From contig NZ_NXNI01000001.1 in the NCBI RefSeq assembly GCF_002494345.1, positions 3,348,001 through 3,412,000 on the forward strand: a DNA stretch of 64,000 bases, written 5' to 3'. Numbering within the stretch: position 1 is the stretch's first letter; the number at the start of each line of letters is the position of its first letter. The notes under the pieces are model-generated. The model made no database searches. It saw only the letters and a program-made list of their open reading frames with translations, and was not told the DNA's origin. A program made the translations under genes and the position numbers. The stretch comes from Natrinema ejinorense (GTDB lineage Archaea > Halobacteriota > Halobacteria > Halobacteriales > Natrialbaceae). This document shows, piece after piece, positions 8,717-16,117 of this stretch.

Positions 8717-9699
8717 TGGGTATCCGCCTCCAAATCGCTCCGGATGAAGCGGCGGTAGTAGATCGTCGCGATCACCATCGAGACGACGAACAGTCCGACG
8801 CTCATCGCGGCTCCGCGACCGAACGCGAAGGCTCTGAACGAGAAGTTATAGATGTACACCATCGTCACCTCGACCGACGAGGGCGGACTCCCGCCGAACA
8901 TCACGTACGGCGTCGTGAAGTTGATCATCGTCCACAACAACATGAGGAGTATCACCACCCCGGAGACGGGTTTGAGTTGTGGCAGCGTGACGTATCGGAA
9001 CTTGCCCCAGCGGCCGGCCCCGTCGATGGACGCGGCTTCGTAGAGCTGTTGGGGGATCGACTGGAGGCCGGCATAGAGCATGATCATCACCCAGGGGAAC
9101 TGGATCCAGACGTGTGCGATAGTCATCGACCACAACGCCCGATCGCCGAGCAACCAGAACACCGGCTCGTCGATGATCCCGACGGACATGAGCGCGTGGT
9201 TGATGATGCCGGAGTCGGAGAGGAACATCATGCGCCAGACGTTCAACGTCACGATCGCCGGTGCGATCCACGGAAGCAACAACAGCGTTCGAACGACGAA
9301 CGACCCTCTGAACCCCTGATTGAGGATCAACGCTGCCGTCAGCCCCAACACGTAGGTCCCGACGAGGACGCCGAGCGACCAGAGGGCGGTCCGCGATATC
9401 GAGTACCAGTATCGGCTCCCGATGGTCGTCGCCGGGTCCATCACGAAGGCGTAGTGTTCGAGACCGACGAACGGCGCACTCGTCCAGTCGCCGATGTAGT
9501 TCGCGTCCACTCCCATGAAACTGATCGTCACCCCCCACACGACGGGGACGAAGTGCACGACGAACATCATCGCCAGTGCGGGAAACAGGAGCTTGTACGC
9601 GTATCGGTACTTCTCGTCGAGTCGACTGTACAACGGGAGATACCGCCCGAGATCTCCGCTGGTCACTCGCTCGCGTAACCGCAAGGAAGCGCGTGCCAT
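8713..9699 (-). CDS. Carbohydrate ABC transporter permease, MalF-like
   Basis: This is the partner channel subunit of 328 residues. An N-terminal cytosolic segment is followed by six membrane helices beginning at KLLFPALAMMFVVHFVP. The EAA loop reads YEAASIDGAGRWGKFRYVTL, then PQLKPV. The four-base overlap with the downstream MalG-like gene indicates translational coupling. About 50 bases separate it from the upstream binding-protein gene. Sequence type places it with MalF/UgpA/LacF permeases of the CUT1 class, which move oligosaccharides. Confidence 0.94.
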   Translation of the reverse strand: MARASLRLRERVTSGDLGRYLPLYSRLDEKYRYAYKLLFPALAMMFVVHFVPVVWGVTISFMGVDANYIGDWTSAPFVGLEHYAFVMDPATTIGSRYWYSISRTALWSLGVLVGTYVLGLTAALILNQGFRGSFVVRTLLLLPWIAPAIVTLNVWRMMFLSDSGIINHALMSVGIIDEPVFWLLGDRALWSMTIAHVWIQFPWVMIMLYAGLQSIPQQLYEAASIDGAGRWGKFRYVTLPQLKPVSGVVILLMLLWTMINFTTPYVMFGGSPPSSVEVTMVYIYNFSFRAFAFGRGAAMSVGLFVVSMVIATIYYRRFIRSDLEADTQ

Positions 9700-9750
9700 G
9701 ATATGTAGCTTTCGAGATCTATGTTAGTTCTTTCGGAGAACTATCCGTAA

Positions 9751-11058
9751 TCAACCCTCTTGTGCCTGATCGACGAGTTGCTGTGCGACACCGGCGGCCT
9801 CGTCGAGGAGTTCCGCGGACCGTCCGTCTTCCCACTCGCCCGTGACGACTTCCTCGAGCCACTGGCCGATCGTTCCGGCGAGTTCGCCCTCGACTTCGCT
9901 CAGCCCCGGAATCATCGGATAGTGCCGCGCATGGGGGAGCACGTCGTCGTGGAGCGTCTGGCTGAGTTCGTCGTCGAATTCGGAGTGGTCGAACGCCGCC
10001 TCGACGGTCGGTAGCAGACCGATCCGATCGGCGAACGCCGCGTTCGTCTCCGGCTGGGCGAGCCACGAGATCCACTCGGCGGCTTCCTCCTGCTTGTCCG
10101 ACCACGGCCGAATGCCGAGCCCCTCCATGCCGAAGAACGTCGACCGGTCGCCGGTCGGCCCGGCCGGAAGTTGGCCGATCGTGAAATCGCTCCGGTCTGC
10201 CATCCCTTGTTCGACGAACTGATCGACGGGACTCAGGTCTTGCATGATTGCCCCGACGTCCTCGTTGATCAGCGCCCCGTCGAACTCGTCGACACCCCAC
10301 TCGGCGATCTGTGTCGGCATGACGTCGTCTTCGACGATGAGGTCCTTCCAGAAGTTTAGCGCCTCGACGCCTTCCGTCGAATCGAACAGGATCTCGTTCG
10401 TCTCCTCGTCGGCCACTTGCCCGCCGTTTTGCCAGAGGAACGTGATGAACGCGCGCGGTAACTCCCAACTCACGCCCATCATCGCGTAGAGGTGTCTGTC
10501 GGGGAACTCCGCTCGGAACGCCTGTCCCTGCTCGACGAGGTCGTCCCAGTCGTCGGGTTGGCCGTCGATCCCCGCTTGCTCGATGAGCGGATCGTACTCG
10601 AGATAGCCGCGTGGCCCCCAGAACCACGGGATGCCGTGGACGGCTCCCTGGTACTCCATGATGTCGGTTACTTGGTCGAAAAAGCCGTCCAGCTCGGGCA
10701 GCGGTGCATCCAGCTCCGACAGGTCGACCCAGCCGTCGGCGCTCGCCTGTTGGGGGAGGAACGTCGACGCGATGTGGTCGACGTCCGGCCCGGTGCCGGA
10801 CTGAATATTGGTCACCTGTGAGTCCGGTACGTCCGCCCACGTCAGAAACTCGTGTTCGACTTCGATACCGGTCTCCTCCGCGAAGGCGTCTGACTGCTCC
10901 TCGAGCCAGTCGGCCTGTGACTCCTGCCCGATGTAGCGCGCTCGGATCGCATCTCCGGAACCGTTCGAACCGGTGAATCCGTTCAGGCATCCGGCGAAAC
11001 CGATCGCCGTCGTTGTGCCAGCATACTGCAGTAGCTTGCGTCGGGTATGGTCTGTCAT
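9751..11058 (-). CDS. Sugar ABC transporter substrate-binding lipoprotein (family 1)
   Basis: This is the extracellular receptor of the importer, 435 residues. It starts with a Tat signal (HTRRKLLQ) ending in a lipobox, GFAGC, with the lipid-bearing Cys near residue 24. It is therefore anchored outside the cell. The remainder is the MalE-type two-lobe fold (residues 30-435), with motifs such as LTWADVPDSQVTNIQSGTG and AAEWISWLAQPETNAAFADR. It is the first gene of the permease operon. A TATA-like run lies at about 11094-11101. The ligand cannot be read from sequence. Chitinases and GH3 next door suggest (GlcNAc)n. Confidence 0.93.
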   Translation of the reverse strand: MTDHTRRKLLQYAGTTTAIGFAGCLNGFTGSNGSGDAIRARYIGQESQADWLEEQSDAFAEETGIEVEHEFLTWADVPDSQVTNIQSGTGPDVDHIASTFLPQQASADGWVDLSELDAPLPELDGFFDQVTDIMEYQGAVHGIPWFWGPRGYLEYDPLIEQAGIDGQPDDWDDLVEQGQAFRAEFPDRHLYAMMGVSWELPRAFITFLWQNGGQVADEETNEILFDSTEGVEALNFWKDLIVEDDVMPTQIAEWGVDEFDGALINEDVGAIMQDLSPVDQFVEQGMADRSDFTIGQLPAGPTGDRSTFFGMEGLGIRPWSDKQEEAAEWISWLAQPETNAAFADRIGLLPTVEAAFDHSEFDDELSQTLHDDVLPHARHYPMIPGLSEVEGELAGTIGQWLEEVVTGEWEDGRSAELLDEAAGVAQQLVDQAQEG

Positions 11059-11179
11059 ATCATTCGGCCCGGACGACTATTTCGGCAGATCATATATATA
11101 GTTTTTCATCAGTACGGTGCCGAGGACAACGGCCATCACGCAGTCCGGTCCCGAGACGGTCGGTGCGAGAGATCGAACG

Positions 11180-11185
11180 TTTATA
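11180..11185 (+). promoter_or_regulatory. TATA box of the enolase-superfamily dehydratase gene
   Basis: TTTATA, preceded by CGAACG (BRE-like), lies 24-29 bases before the ATG at 11209. This is the standard haloarchaeal leaderless arrangement and supports that ATG over in-frame starts further upstream. Confidence 0.55.
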
Positions 11186-11208
11186 GGAGACTGTCACGAA
11201 CGGCCTGT

Positions 11209-12360
11209 ATGAAAATCGTCGACTACGAACTGTTCCAAGTGCCGCCCCGATGGCTCTTCCTGAAACTCGAGACGTCGGATGGGCTGATCGGGTGGGGCGA
11301 ACCGATCGTCGAAGGGCGAGCCGAGACCGTCCGGACTGCCGTCGACGAAGTCATGGACAGTTATCTCCTCGGGAAGGACCCACACCGGATCGAAGAGCAC
11401 TGGCAAGCGATGTATCGGGGGTGTTTCTATCGTGGCGGCCCGGTGTTGATGAGCGCCATCGCGGGAATCGATCAGGCGCTGTGGGATCTCAAGGGCCGCG
11501 CGTTCGGTGCACCGGTGTACGAACTCCTCGGCGGAAAGACGCGGGACAAGATCCGCGTCTACCAGTGGATCGGCGGCGATCGTACCGACGAGGTCGGTAC
11601 CGAAGCGGAGCAGTTGTGCGACGTCGGCTACACCGCGTTGAAGATGGACGCGGCCAACCAGATGCGACACCTCGAGCCGCCGGCCGTGGTGGACGAGGTC
11701 GTGTCCCGCGTCGAACACGTACGCGAGACCGTCGGTCCGAGTATCGATGTCGTCGTCGACTTTCGAGGACGGATCTCGAAGTCACTCGCAAAACGGATCG
11801 CACCGAAACTCGAGCCGTTCGATATCGCGTTTATCGAGGAGCCGGTTCTTCCCGAAAACCTCGAATATTTGCCCACGCTCGCGTCGCAGACCACCGTTCC
11901 GCTGGCGACGGGCGAGCGGCTCTACTCGCGCTGGGACTTCAAGCCGCTGTTCGAACGCGGTGGCGTCGATGTCGTACAACCCGACGTCTCCCATGCGGGC
12001 GGAATCTCCGAAATGGTACGAATCGCGAACATGGCAGAAGCACACGACGTGGCAGTAGCTCCGAACTGTCCGCTCGGCCCGATCGCGCTGGCGGCCTCGT
12101 TGCAAGTGAGTGCGACCGTTCCGAACCTGTTGTTCCAAGATCACGGGTTCGACATCTATCCCGCCCCGAAGAGCGCAGCCGACAACTATCTCGACGATGC
12201 CTCCGTCTTCGAGTTCATCGACGGCTATCTCGACCTCCTCGACGAACCCGGGCTTGGGATCGGGATCGACGAGGAGGCCGTTCGGGAGCGGTCCCAGCGG
12301 AACCTCAACTGGCACAATCAGGTGTGGCGCCAGGAGGACGGGAGTATCGCGGAGTGGTGA
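11209..12360 (+). CDS. Enolase-superfamily sugar-acid dehydratase (galactonate/gluconate dehydratase-like)
   Basis: The protein has 383 residues with the mandelate racemase N-terminal capping domain (about 1-115) and TIM barrel. Close resemblance to D-galactonate dehydratase DgoD is visible in LGGKTRDK, VYQWIGGDR, IEEPVLPEN and CPLGPIALAA. The three metal ligands are present: Asp184, Glu210 and Glu236. Both histidines used by DgoD are replaced. The DFHGR motif reads DFRGR (Arg186) and APHCPLGP reads APNCPLGP (Asn286). Activity is therefore probably dehydration of a different acid. In this locus candidates are gluconate, N-acetylglucosaminate or glucosaminate, giving a 2-keto-3-deoxy acid. It has its own leaderless promoter and is divergent from the binding protein. 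Family assignment is firm; substrate is inference. Confidence 0.88.
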   Translation: MKIVDYELFQVPPRWLFLKLETSDGLIGWGEPIVEGRAETVRTAVDEVMDSYLLGKDPHRIEEHWQAMYRGCFYRGGPVLMSAIAGIDQALWDLKGRAFGAPVYELLGGKTRDKIRVYQWIGGDRTDEVGTEAEQLCDVGYTALKMDAANQMRHLEPPAVVDEVVSRVEHVRETVGPSIDVVVDFRGRISKSLAKRIAPKLEPFDIAFIEEPVLPENLEYLPTLASQTTVPLATGERLYSRWDFKPLFERGGVDVVQPDVSHAGGISEMVRIANMAEAHDVAVAPNCPLGPIALAASLQVSATVPNLLFQDHGFDIYPAPKSAADNYLDDASVFEFIDGYLDLLDEPGLGIGIDEEAVRERSQRNLNWHNQVWRQEDGSIAEW

Positions 12361-12804
12361 GCCGATCGCCCCCTTTTGTTTCGCTCTCGGAAACGACCCT
12401 CCGTCCGATCGGCGGTCTCCGACCCTGCTTTCGAATAGATCGAATCACTATTACAGTCTTATGACTGTAATCATGCGGGCCCACGACCGTACTCGAGTCG
12501 CTCCTGGCTCGTCGATCGGGTCCGCGTTTCGAATAGCTGCGACTGCCGTTACAATCCTATGTCTGTAATATGGTGGAATACTCACGGGGAGAGGCGGATT
12601 GGGTCCGGATACGTTTCGGAGGAAGAAACGAGACGGCAGCGTGCCACGTCCCGGCAGAGAGCACGGAGCGTGACGCGGGACGTGCGCCACTCGACCCGGA
12701 CACGCTCGTCGGTAGCGAACACGGTCGCCGCTGGATCTCGAGGCACTGCTGTCGACCGTTCTGACGGCAAAACGAGTTCGAGTGTCGGTCGATCGGCTCG
12801 TCGC
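12361..12804. other. Gene-free interval with duplicated palindromic sites
   Basis: The interval lies between the convergent dehydratase and PIG-L genes. I see no credible gene. Its left part holds two copies of a 43-base palindrome-bearing repeat, annotated separately. Short frames starting inside the repeats have no support. Confidence 0.5.
12429..12569. repeat. Two 43-base direct repeats, each with a palindromic core
   Basis: Copies span 12429-12471 and 12527-12569 and align without gaps, 98 bases apart. Two blocks are conserved: TTTCGAATAG at the left end and a palindromic core at the right end. In copy 1 the core is a perfect inverted repeat (ATTACAGTC at 12450-12458, GACTGTAAT at 12463-12471, loop TTAT). 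Copy 2 keeps TTACAATC and GTCTGTAAT with changes in the arms. They look like paired binding sites or remnants of a duplicated promoter, although both neighbouring genes end towards this interval. Confidence 0.55.
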
Positions 12805-13506
12805 TCACTCGAGATAGGCTCGAGCGGTCTCGTGGAACGGGACGAATCCCTCCGCGCTGTCGACGCCGGTTTGCTTCCCGAGAACGGTGTTTTCCGCGGC
12901 GATTCCGTCTACGAGGTTGTCGAACTCCGCGTCGATGCCGCCGTGTGACTGGAGGAACTCGACCTGCGACTCGTGTTGTCTGATCGCGTCCGCCTTGACG
13001 TCCTCGTAGCCACTGATGTCGACGTAGACCGACGGATCGAACTCGGCGGTCGGCTTCCCGAAGTAGTAGACGTTCTCCGGATCGCAGGGATCGGACGGCG
13101 TCTCGACGAGGGGCAACGACGCCATGTAGTAGGCGTCGGTAACGAGTCGCGACGTGACCCGATGGTCGGGGTGCATATCGTCTCGATAGTGGGTGAGGAC
13201 GACGTCCGGCGAAAACGTCCGGATCGTCTCGACGATCGAGAGCCGGTTCTCGAGGGAGTACTCGATGCGTCCGTCTTCGAATCCGAGAAACTCGACCGCG
13301 TCCGCGCCGAGTATCTCACCGGACTGCCGTGCCTCCGCCTCGCGGACGGACGCGATCTCGCTGGTCGTCGTCTCGATTCCACCATACTCGCCGCGGGTCA
13401 GATGGGCGATCGTGACCGTGTCGCCCCGATCGGCGTGTTTCGCGAGCGTCCCGCCACAGAAGATGTCGGCGTCGTCCGGATGCGCAACGATGGCTAATAG
13501 CTTCAT
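12805..13506 (-). CDS. PIG-L family zinc deacetylase (candidate GlcNAc/chitobiose deacetylase)
   Basis: The protein has 233 residues and no signal peptide. Zinc-binding motifs are AHPDD at 8-12 and HPDH at 112-115. The family (PIG-L, MshB, archaeal Dac) removes acetyl groups from GlcNAc-containing compounds. In Thermococcales, Dac deacetylates chitobiose or GlcNAc during chitin breakdown. Encoded beside an IclR regulator and between chitin import/hydrolysis and a glucosaminate-type operon, it probably produces glucosamine and acetate from GlcNAc. It lies 80 bases after the IclR gene on the same strand, so the two may be co-transcribed. The alternative is a detoxifying or glycan-modifying deacetylase. 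Confidence 0.88.
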   Translation of the reverse strand: MKLLAIVAHPDDADIFCGGTLAKHADRGDTVTIAHLTRGEYGGIETTTSEIASVREAEARQSGEILGADAVEFLGFEDGRIEYSLENRLSIVETIRTFSPDVVLTHYRDDMHPDHRVTSRLVTDAYYMASLPLVETPSDPCDPENVYYFGKPTAEFDPSVYVDISGYEDVKADAIRQHESQVEFLQSHGGIDAEFDNLVDGIAAENTVLGKQTGVDSAEGFVPFHETARAYLE

Positions 13507-13586
13507 GGACGGATCGACTGACGGATGGGGGAAATAAAATAATTTCCCCTCCCTCGAGCCAGAGTGAAAGACGGGCTCTACGGCCG

Positions 13587-14348
13587 CTACCGACGGGATC
13601 CGGGCGTAGCGGAGAGCTCCGAGAGTAGCATGTTACTCGCGCTGAACAGGATTCCCGGGACGTTTTCCTCGAACCGCTTCCCGGAGAGTTCGTCAGCCCA
13701 CCCCGAGACGAAGATCGCACCCGTCACCGACTCGGTCGAGATTCCGTCGGCGACGCTGTTCACACGCGGAAACTGTTCCTGTCGATCGAACGCGACCCCG
13801 CGGTCGCGGATCCGATCCAGCTCGGCCCGGAGTTCGGATTCGGCCGTGATCGTGTACTCGGTTCGTTCCGTCCTGGGGGTCTCGAGAAGCGTGTCGAGTT
13901 CGTCCTCGGACTGCTCGGCGAGGATCGCCTTTCCCGCGGCGCTGCAGTGGAACAGTCGCGTATTGTACGCCGGAAAGTCCGGGTCGGCGTGTGCCGTGGA
14001 GAGATACACGTCGACGACTCGCCCGTCGTGCTCGATAGCTATCCCGGCCACTTCGTTCGTCATCTCGGCGAGTTCGTCGATCGGAGCCGCCGCTGCGCGG
14101 TGGAGCTCGGACAAGGACCCGGCCCGGATACCGTAGTCGAGAAACCGAACGGACGGCAGATAGTGACCGTTGGATCGATCGACGTACCCGAGTTCGTGCA
14201 GCGTCGATAGATGCTTGGAAACGGTCCCCTTTGATAGCCCCGTTTGCTCGGCGATCGCCGTCACACCGATCGGTTCCGGTGAATCGGCGACGATTTCGAG
14301 GATCGTCATCGACCGAACGGTGGCACCGATCGCGGTATCGCTCTCCAT
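13587..14348 (-). CDS. IclR-family transcriptional regulator
   Basis: The protein has 253 residues. A winged helix-turn-helix occupies about 8-70 (GVTAIAEQTGLSKGTVSKHL), followed by the IclR effector-binding domain (about 80-250), including SAAGKAILAE and the usual C-terminal GRFEEN-like segment (GKRFEENVPGI). IclR regulators commonly sense sugar acids or aromatic acids. It is transcribed divergently from the SelA-like/RidA/GDH operon, with an inverted repeat between them, and is followed by the PIG-L gene. It is the only dedicated regulator in the chitin locus and is the natural candidate to control it. The start at 14348 has a TATA box (14371-14376) 23-28 bases upstream. Confidence 0.94.
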   Translation of the reverse strand: MESDTAIGATVRSMTILEIVADSPEPIGVTAIAEQTGLSKGTVSKHLSTLHELGYVDRSNGHYLPSVRFLDYGIRAGSLSELHRAAAAPIDELAEMTNEVAGIAIEHDGRVVDVYLSTAHADPDFPAYNTRLFHCSAAGKAILAEQSEDELDTLLETPRTERTEYTITAESELRAELDRIRDRGVAFDRQEQFPRVNSVADGISTESVTGAIFVSGWADELSGKRFEENVPGILFSASNMLLSELSATPGSRR

Positions 14349-14377
14349 ACGTCATTCATAGGATACATCATATATAG

Positions 14378-14398
14378 CCGTTTCCGAGTGAGAAACGG
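14378..14398. promoter_or_regulatory. Inverted-repeat operator candidate between IclR and glucosaminate operon
   Basis: Perfect arms CCGTTTC (14378-14384) and GAAACGG (14392-14398) are separated by seven bases. The element sits between the minus-strand TATA (14371-14376) for iclR and the plus-strand TATA (14425-14431) for the SelA-like gene. That is a typical place for autoregulation and divergent control. Binding by the neighbouring IclR protein is inference. Confidence 0.5.
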
Positions 14399-14424
14399 AC
14401 GAAACAAACCGTCAACCGAACTTA

Positions 14425-14431
14425 TTTATAT
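14425..14431 (+). promoter_or_regulatory. TATA box of the SelA-like/RidA/GDH operon
   Basis: TTTATAT is centred about 33 bases before the ATG at 14461, giving a leaderless or very short-leader transcript for the three-gene operon. Confidence 0.5.
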
Positions 14432-14460
14432 CCTGTGAGTGAACGTGTCGAGCACGATAG

Positions 14461-15681
14461 ATGAGTGAGAAGACCGTGTACGACGAGCTAGGCGTCCCGA
14501 GTGTCATCAACGCCTCCGGAACGAAAACCCGGATCGGCGGCAGCCGTATCCGACCGGAGGCCGTCGAAGCGATGGGACGGGCAGCCACCGAGTTCGTTAG
14601 ACTCTCCGATTTACAGGCGAAAGCGAGCGAGCGCATCGCTGCCGTGACGGGATCGCAGGCCGGTTACGTGACGTGTGGTGCCGACGCCGGTCTGCTTCTC
14701 GCTGCGGCCGCGACACTGGCTGGCGACGATCCCGCCGCGATGGACCAGCTCCCGGACACCGACGGCATTCCCGACGAGATCATCATGCCACGGACGCACA
14801 GAACCGGCTACGATCACGCGTTCCGTGGGGCTGGGGCAACCATCGTCGACGTCGGGACGAACGATCGAGTCCTCGGAACCGGCTCGACCGCGGTCGAGCC
14901 GTGGGAGATCGAACGTGCGATCACCGAGCAGACGGCGGCGATCGGCTACGTCCAGAAACCGTACACCGAGCCCGCCCTGTCGACGGTTACCGACATCGCG
15001 TCGGCATACGACGTCCCGGTTATCGTCGACGCGGCCGCGGAACTCCCGCCGACGGAGAACCTCTCCCGGTTCATCGAGGACGGTGCGGACCTCGTCGTTT
15101 TCAGCGGTGGGAAGGCGATCCGCGGTCCGCAAACGACCGGGATCGTCGCCGGCCGCCGCGATCTCGTCGAATCGATCGCCCTCCAGCATCTCGATATGCA
15201 CGCCGCCGGCGAGGTCTGGCAACCACCCGCAGCACTCGTCGACATCGATCGGTTCGACGGCGTCCCGCGACAAGGGATCGGACGGCCGCTGAAAGTCGGG
15301 AAGGAGGAACTCGTCGGTCTCCTCGTCGCCCTCGAGTCGTTCCTCGAGGACGACCACGACGCCGCTCACGATCGATGGCGGCGTGATGCGGAGCGAATCG
15401 TTTCCGCGCTCGAGTCCGTTCACGGGGTCGATCCGACCCTCGATGGCGGTGGCGACGTCTCGGTCGCCCCAGCGGTCGCGGTTCACGTCGATACCGCTGT
15501 CGCGGCGTGTTCCGCGACGGAACTCGTTCGGACGCTTCGAGCGGAATCGCCTCGCGTCTTCGTCGGGGCGGACCGCCTGGACGAAGACGTCGTCACGATC
15601 AATCCCATGTGTCTCGAGGAGTCCGAACTGGACCACGTCATCGATCGCGTCAGTTCACACCTGACGACGTCACAGGAATGA
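14461..15681 (+). CDS. SelA-like PLP enzyme, candidate D-glucosaminate ammonia-lyase
   Basis: The protein has 406 residues with an aspartate-aminotransferase-type PLP fold of the SelA/DgaE group. Features are VINASGTKTRIGGS near the N terminus, cofactor Asp190 in VPVIVDAAAELPP, and Schiff-base Lys218 in FSGGKAIRGPQ. DgaE-type relatives remove water and ammonia from D-glucosaminate-6-phosphate. No sugar kinase or PTS is nearby, so the substrate here may be unphosphorylated glucosaminate, giving 2-keto-3-deoxygluconate and NH3. It is not expected to be a selenocysteine synthase: no selenium genes are present. It heads an operon with RidA, which removes reactive enamine/imine intermediates, and glucose dehydrogenase. 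Family placement is strong; exact substrate is inferred from the locus. Confidence 0.85.
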   Translation: MSEKTVYDELGVPSVINASGTKTRIGGSRIRPEAVEAMGRAATEFVRLSDLQAKASERIAAVTGSQAGYVTCGADAGLLLAAAATLAGDDPAAMDQLPDTDGIPDEIIMPRTHRTGYDHAFRGAGATIVDVGTNDRVLGTGSTAVEPWEIERAITEQTAAIGYVQKPYTEPALSTVTDIASAYDVPVIVDAAAELPPTENLSRFIEDGADLVVFSGGKAIRGPQTTGIVAGRRDLVESIALQHLDMHAAGEVWQPPAALVDIDRFDGVPRQGIGRPLKVGKEELVGLLVALESFLEDDHDAAHDRWRRDAERIVSALESVHGVDPTLDGGGDVSVAPAVAVHVDTAVAACSATELVRTLRAESPRVFVGADRLDEDVVTINPMCLEESELDHVIDRVSSHLTTSQE

Positions 15682-15736
15682 CCCCACTCGCCACCGAAAC
15701 ATATATGTGTACTGTCAAATACTGGGTAATCGAAAG

Positions 15737-16117
15737 ATGAACGAAATCGAAACCGAAGAGGCACCTGCAAGTATCGGACCGTTCTCACAGGCAGTCCGCG
15801 ACGGCGATCGGGTGTACGTCTCCGGACAGGGGCCGGTCGATCCCGAGTCGGGAGCGATCGTCGGCGACGACATCACCGAGCAGACCCACGCCACCATGGA
15901 GAACATCGAAACCGTTCTCGAGGCCGGCAGCAGTTCGCTCGCGGACATCGTCAAGTCGACGGTGTTCGTCACCGATATGGACGACTACGAGGAGATCAAC
16001 GCTGTGTACGAACAGTACGTGACCGAGCCCTACCCCGCCCGGAGCGCCATCGAAGTATCGCGACTGCCGATCGAGATCGGCGTCGAAATCGACGTGATCG
16101 CACGGGTCGACCCATGA
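15737..16117 (+). CDS. RidA family enamine/imine deaminase
   Basis: The protein has 126 residues and covers the whole YjgF/YER057c/UK114 family. Visible motifs are GPFSQAV near the N terminus, VSGQGPVDPESG, and PARSAIEVSRLP, which contains the conserved Arg that binds the carboxylate of 2-aminoacrylate-type intermediates. It hydrolyses enamines or imines released by PLP ammonia-lyases. That fits its position directly after the SelA-like lyase. Its stop overlaps the start of glucose dehydrogenase by four bases (ATGA), so the two are translationally coupled. Confidence 0.93.
   Translation: MNEIETEEAPASIGPFSQAVRDGDRVYVSGQGPVDPESGAIVGDDITEQTHATMENIETVLEAGSSSLADIVKSTVFVTDMDDYEEINAVYEQYVTEPYPARSAIEVSRLPIEIGVEIDVIARVDP

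Noticed and set aside
11047-11208. Longer start for the dehydratase
   Set aside because: In-frame codons upstream of 11209 overlap the divergent promoter region, and no homology precedes MKIVDYELF.
14461-15681. Selenocysteine synthase (SelA)
   Set aside because: The fold is related, but no selenium genes or tRNA-Sec are present, and the operon with RidA and GDH points to amino-sugar-acid catabolism.
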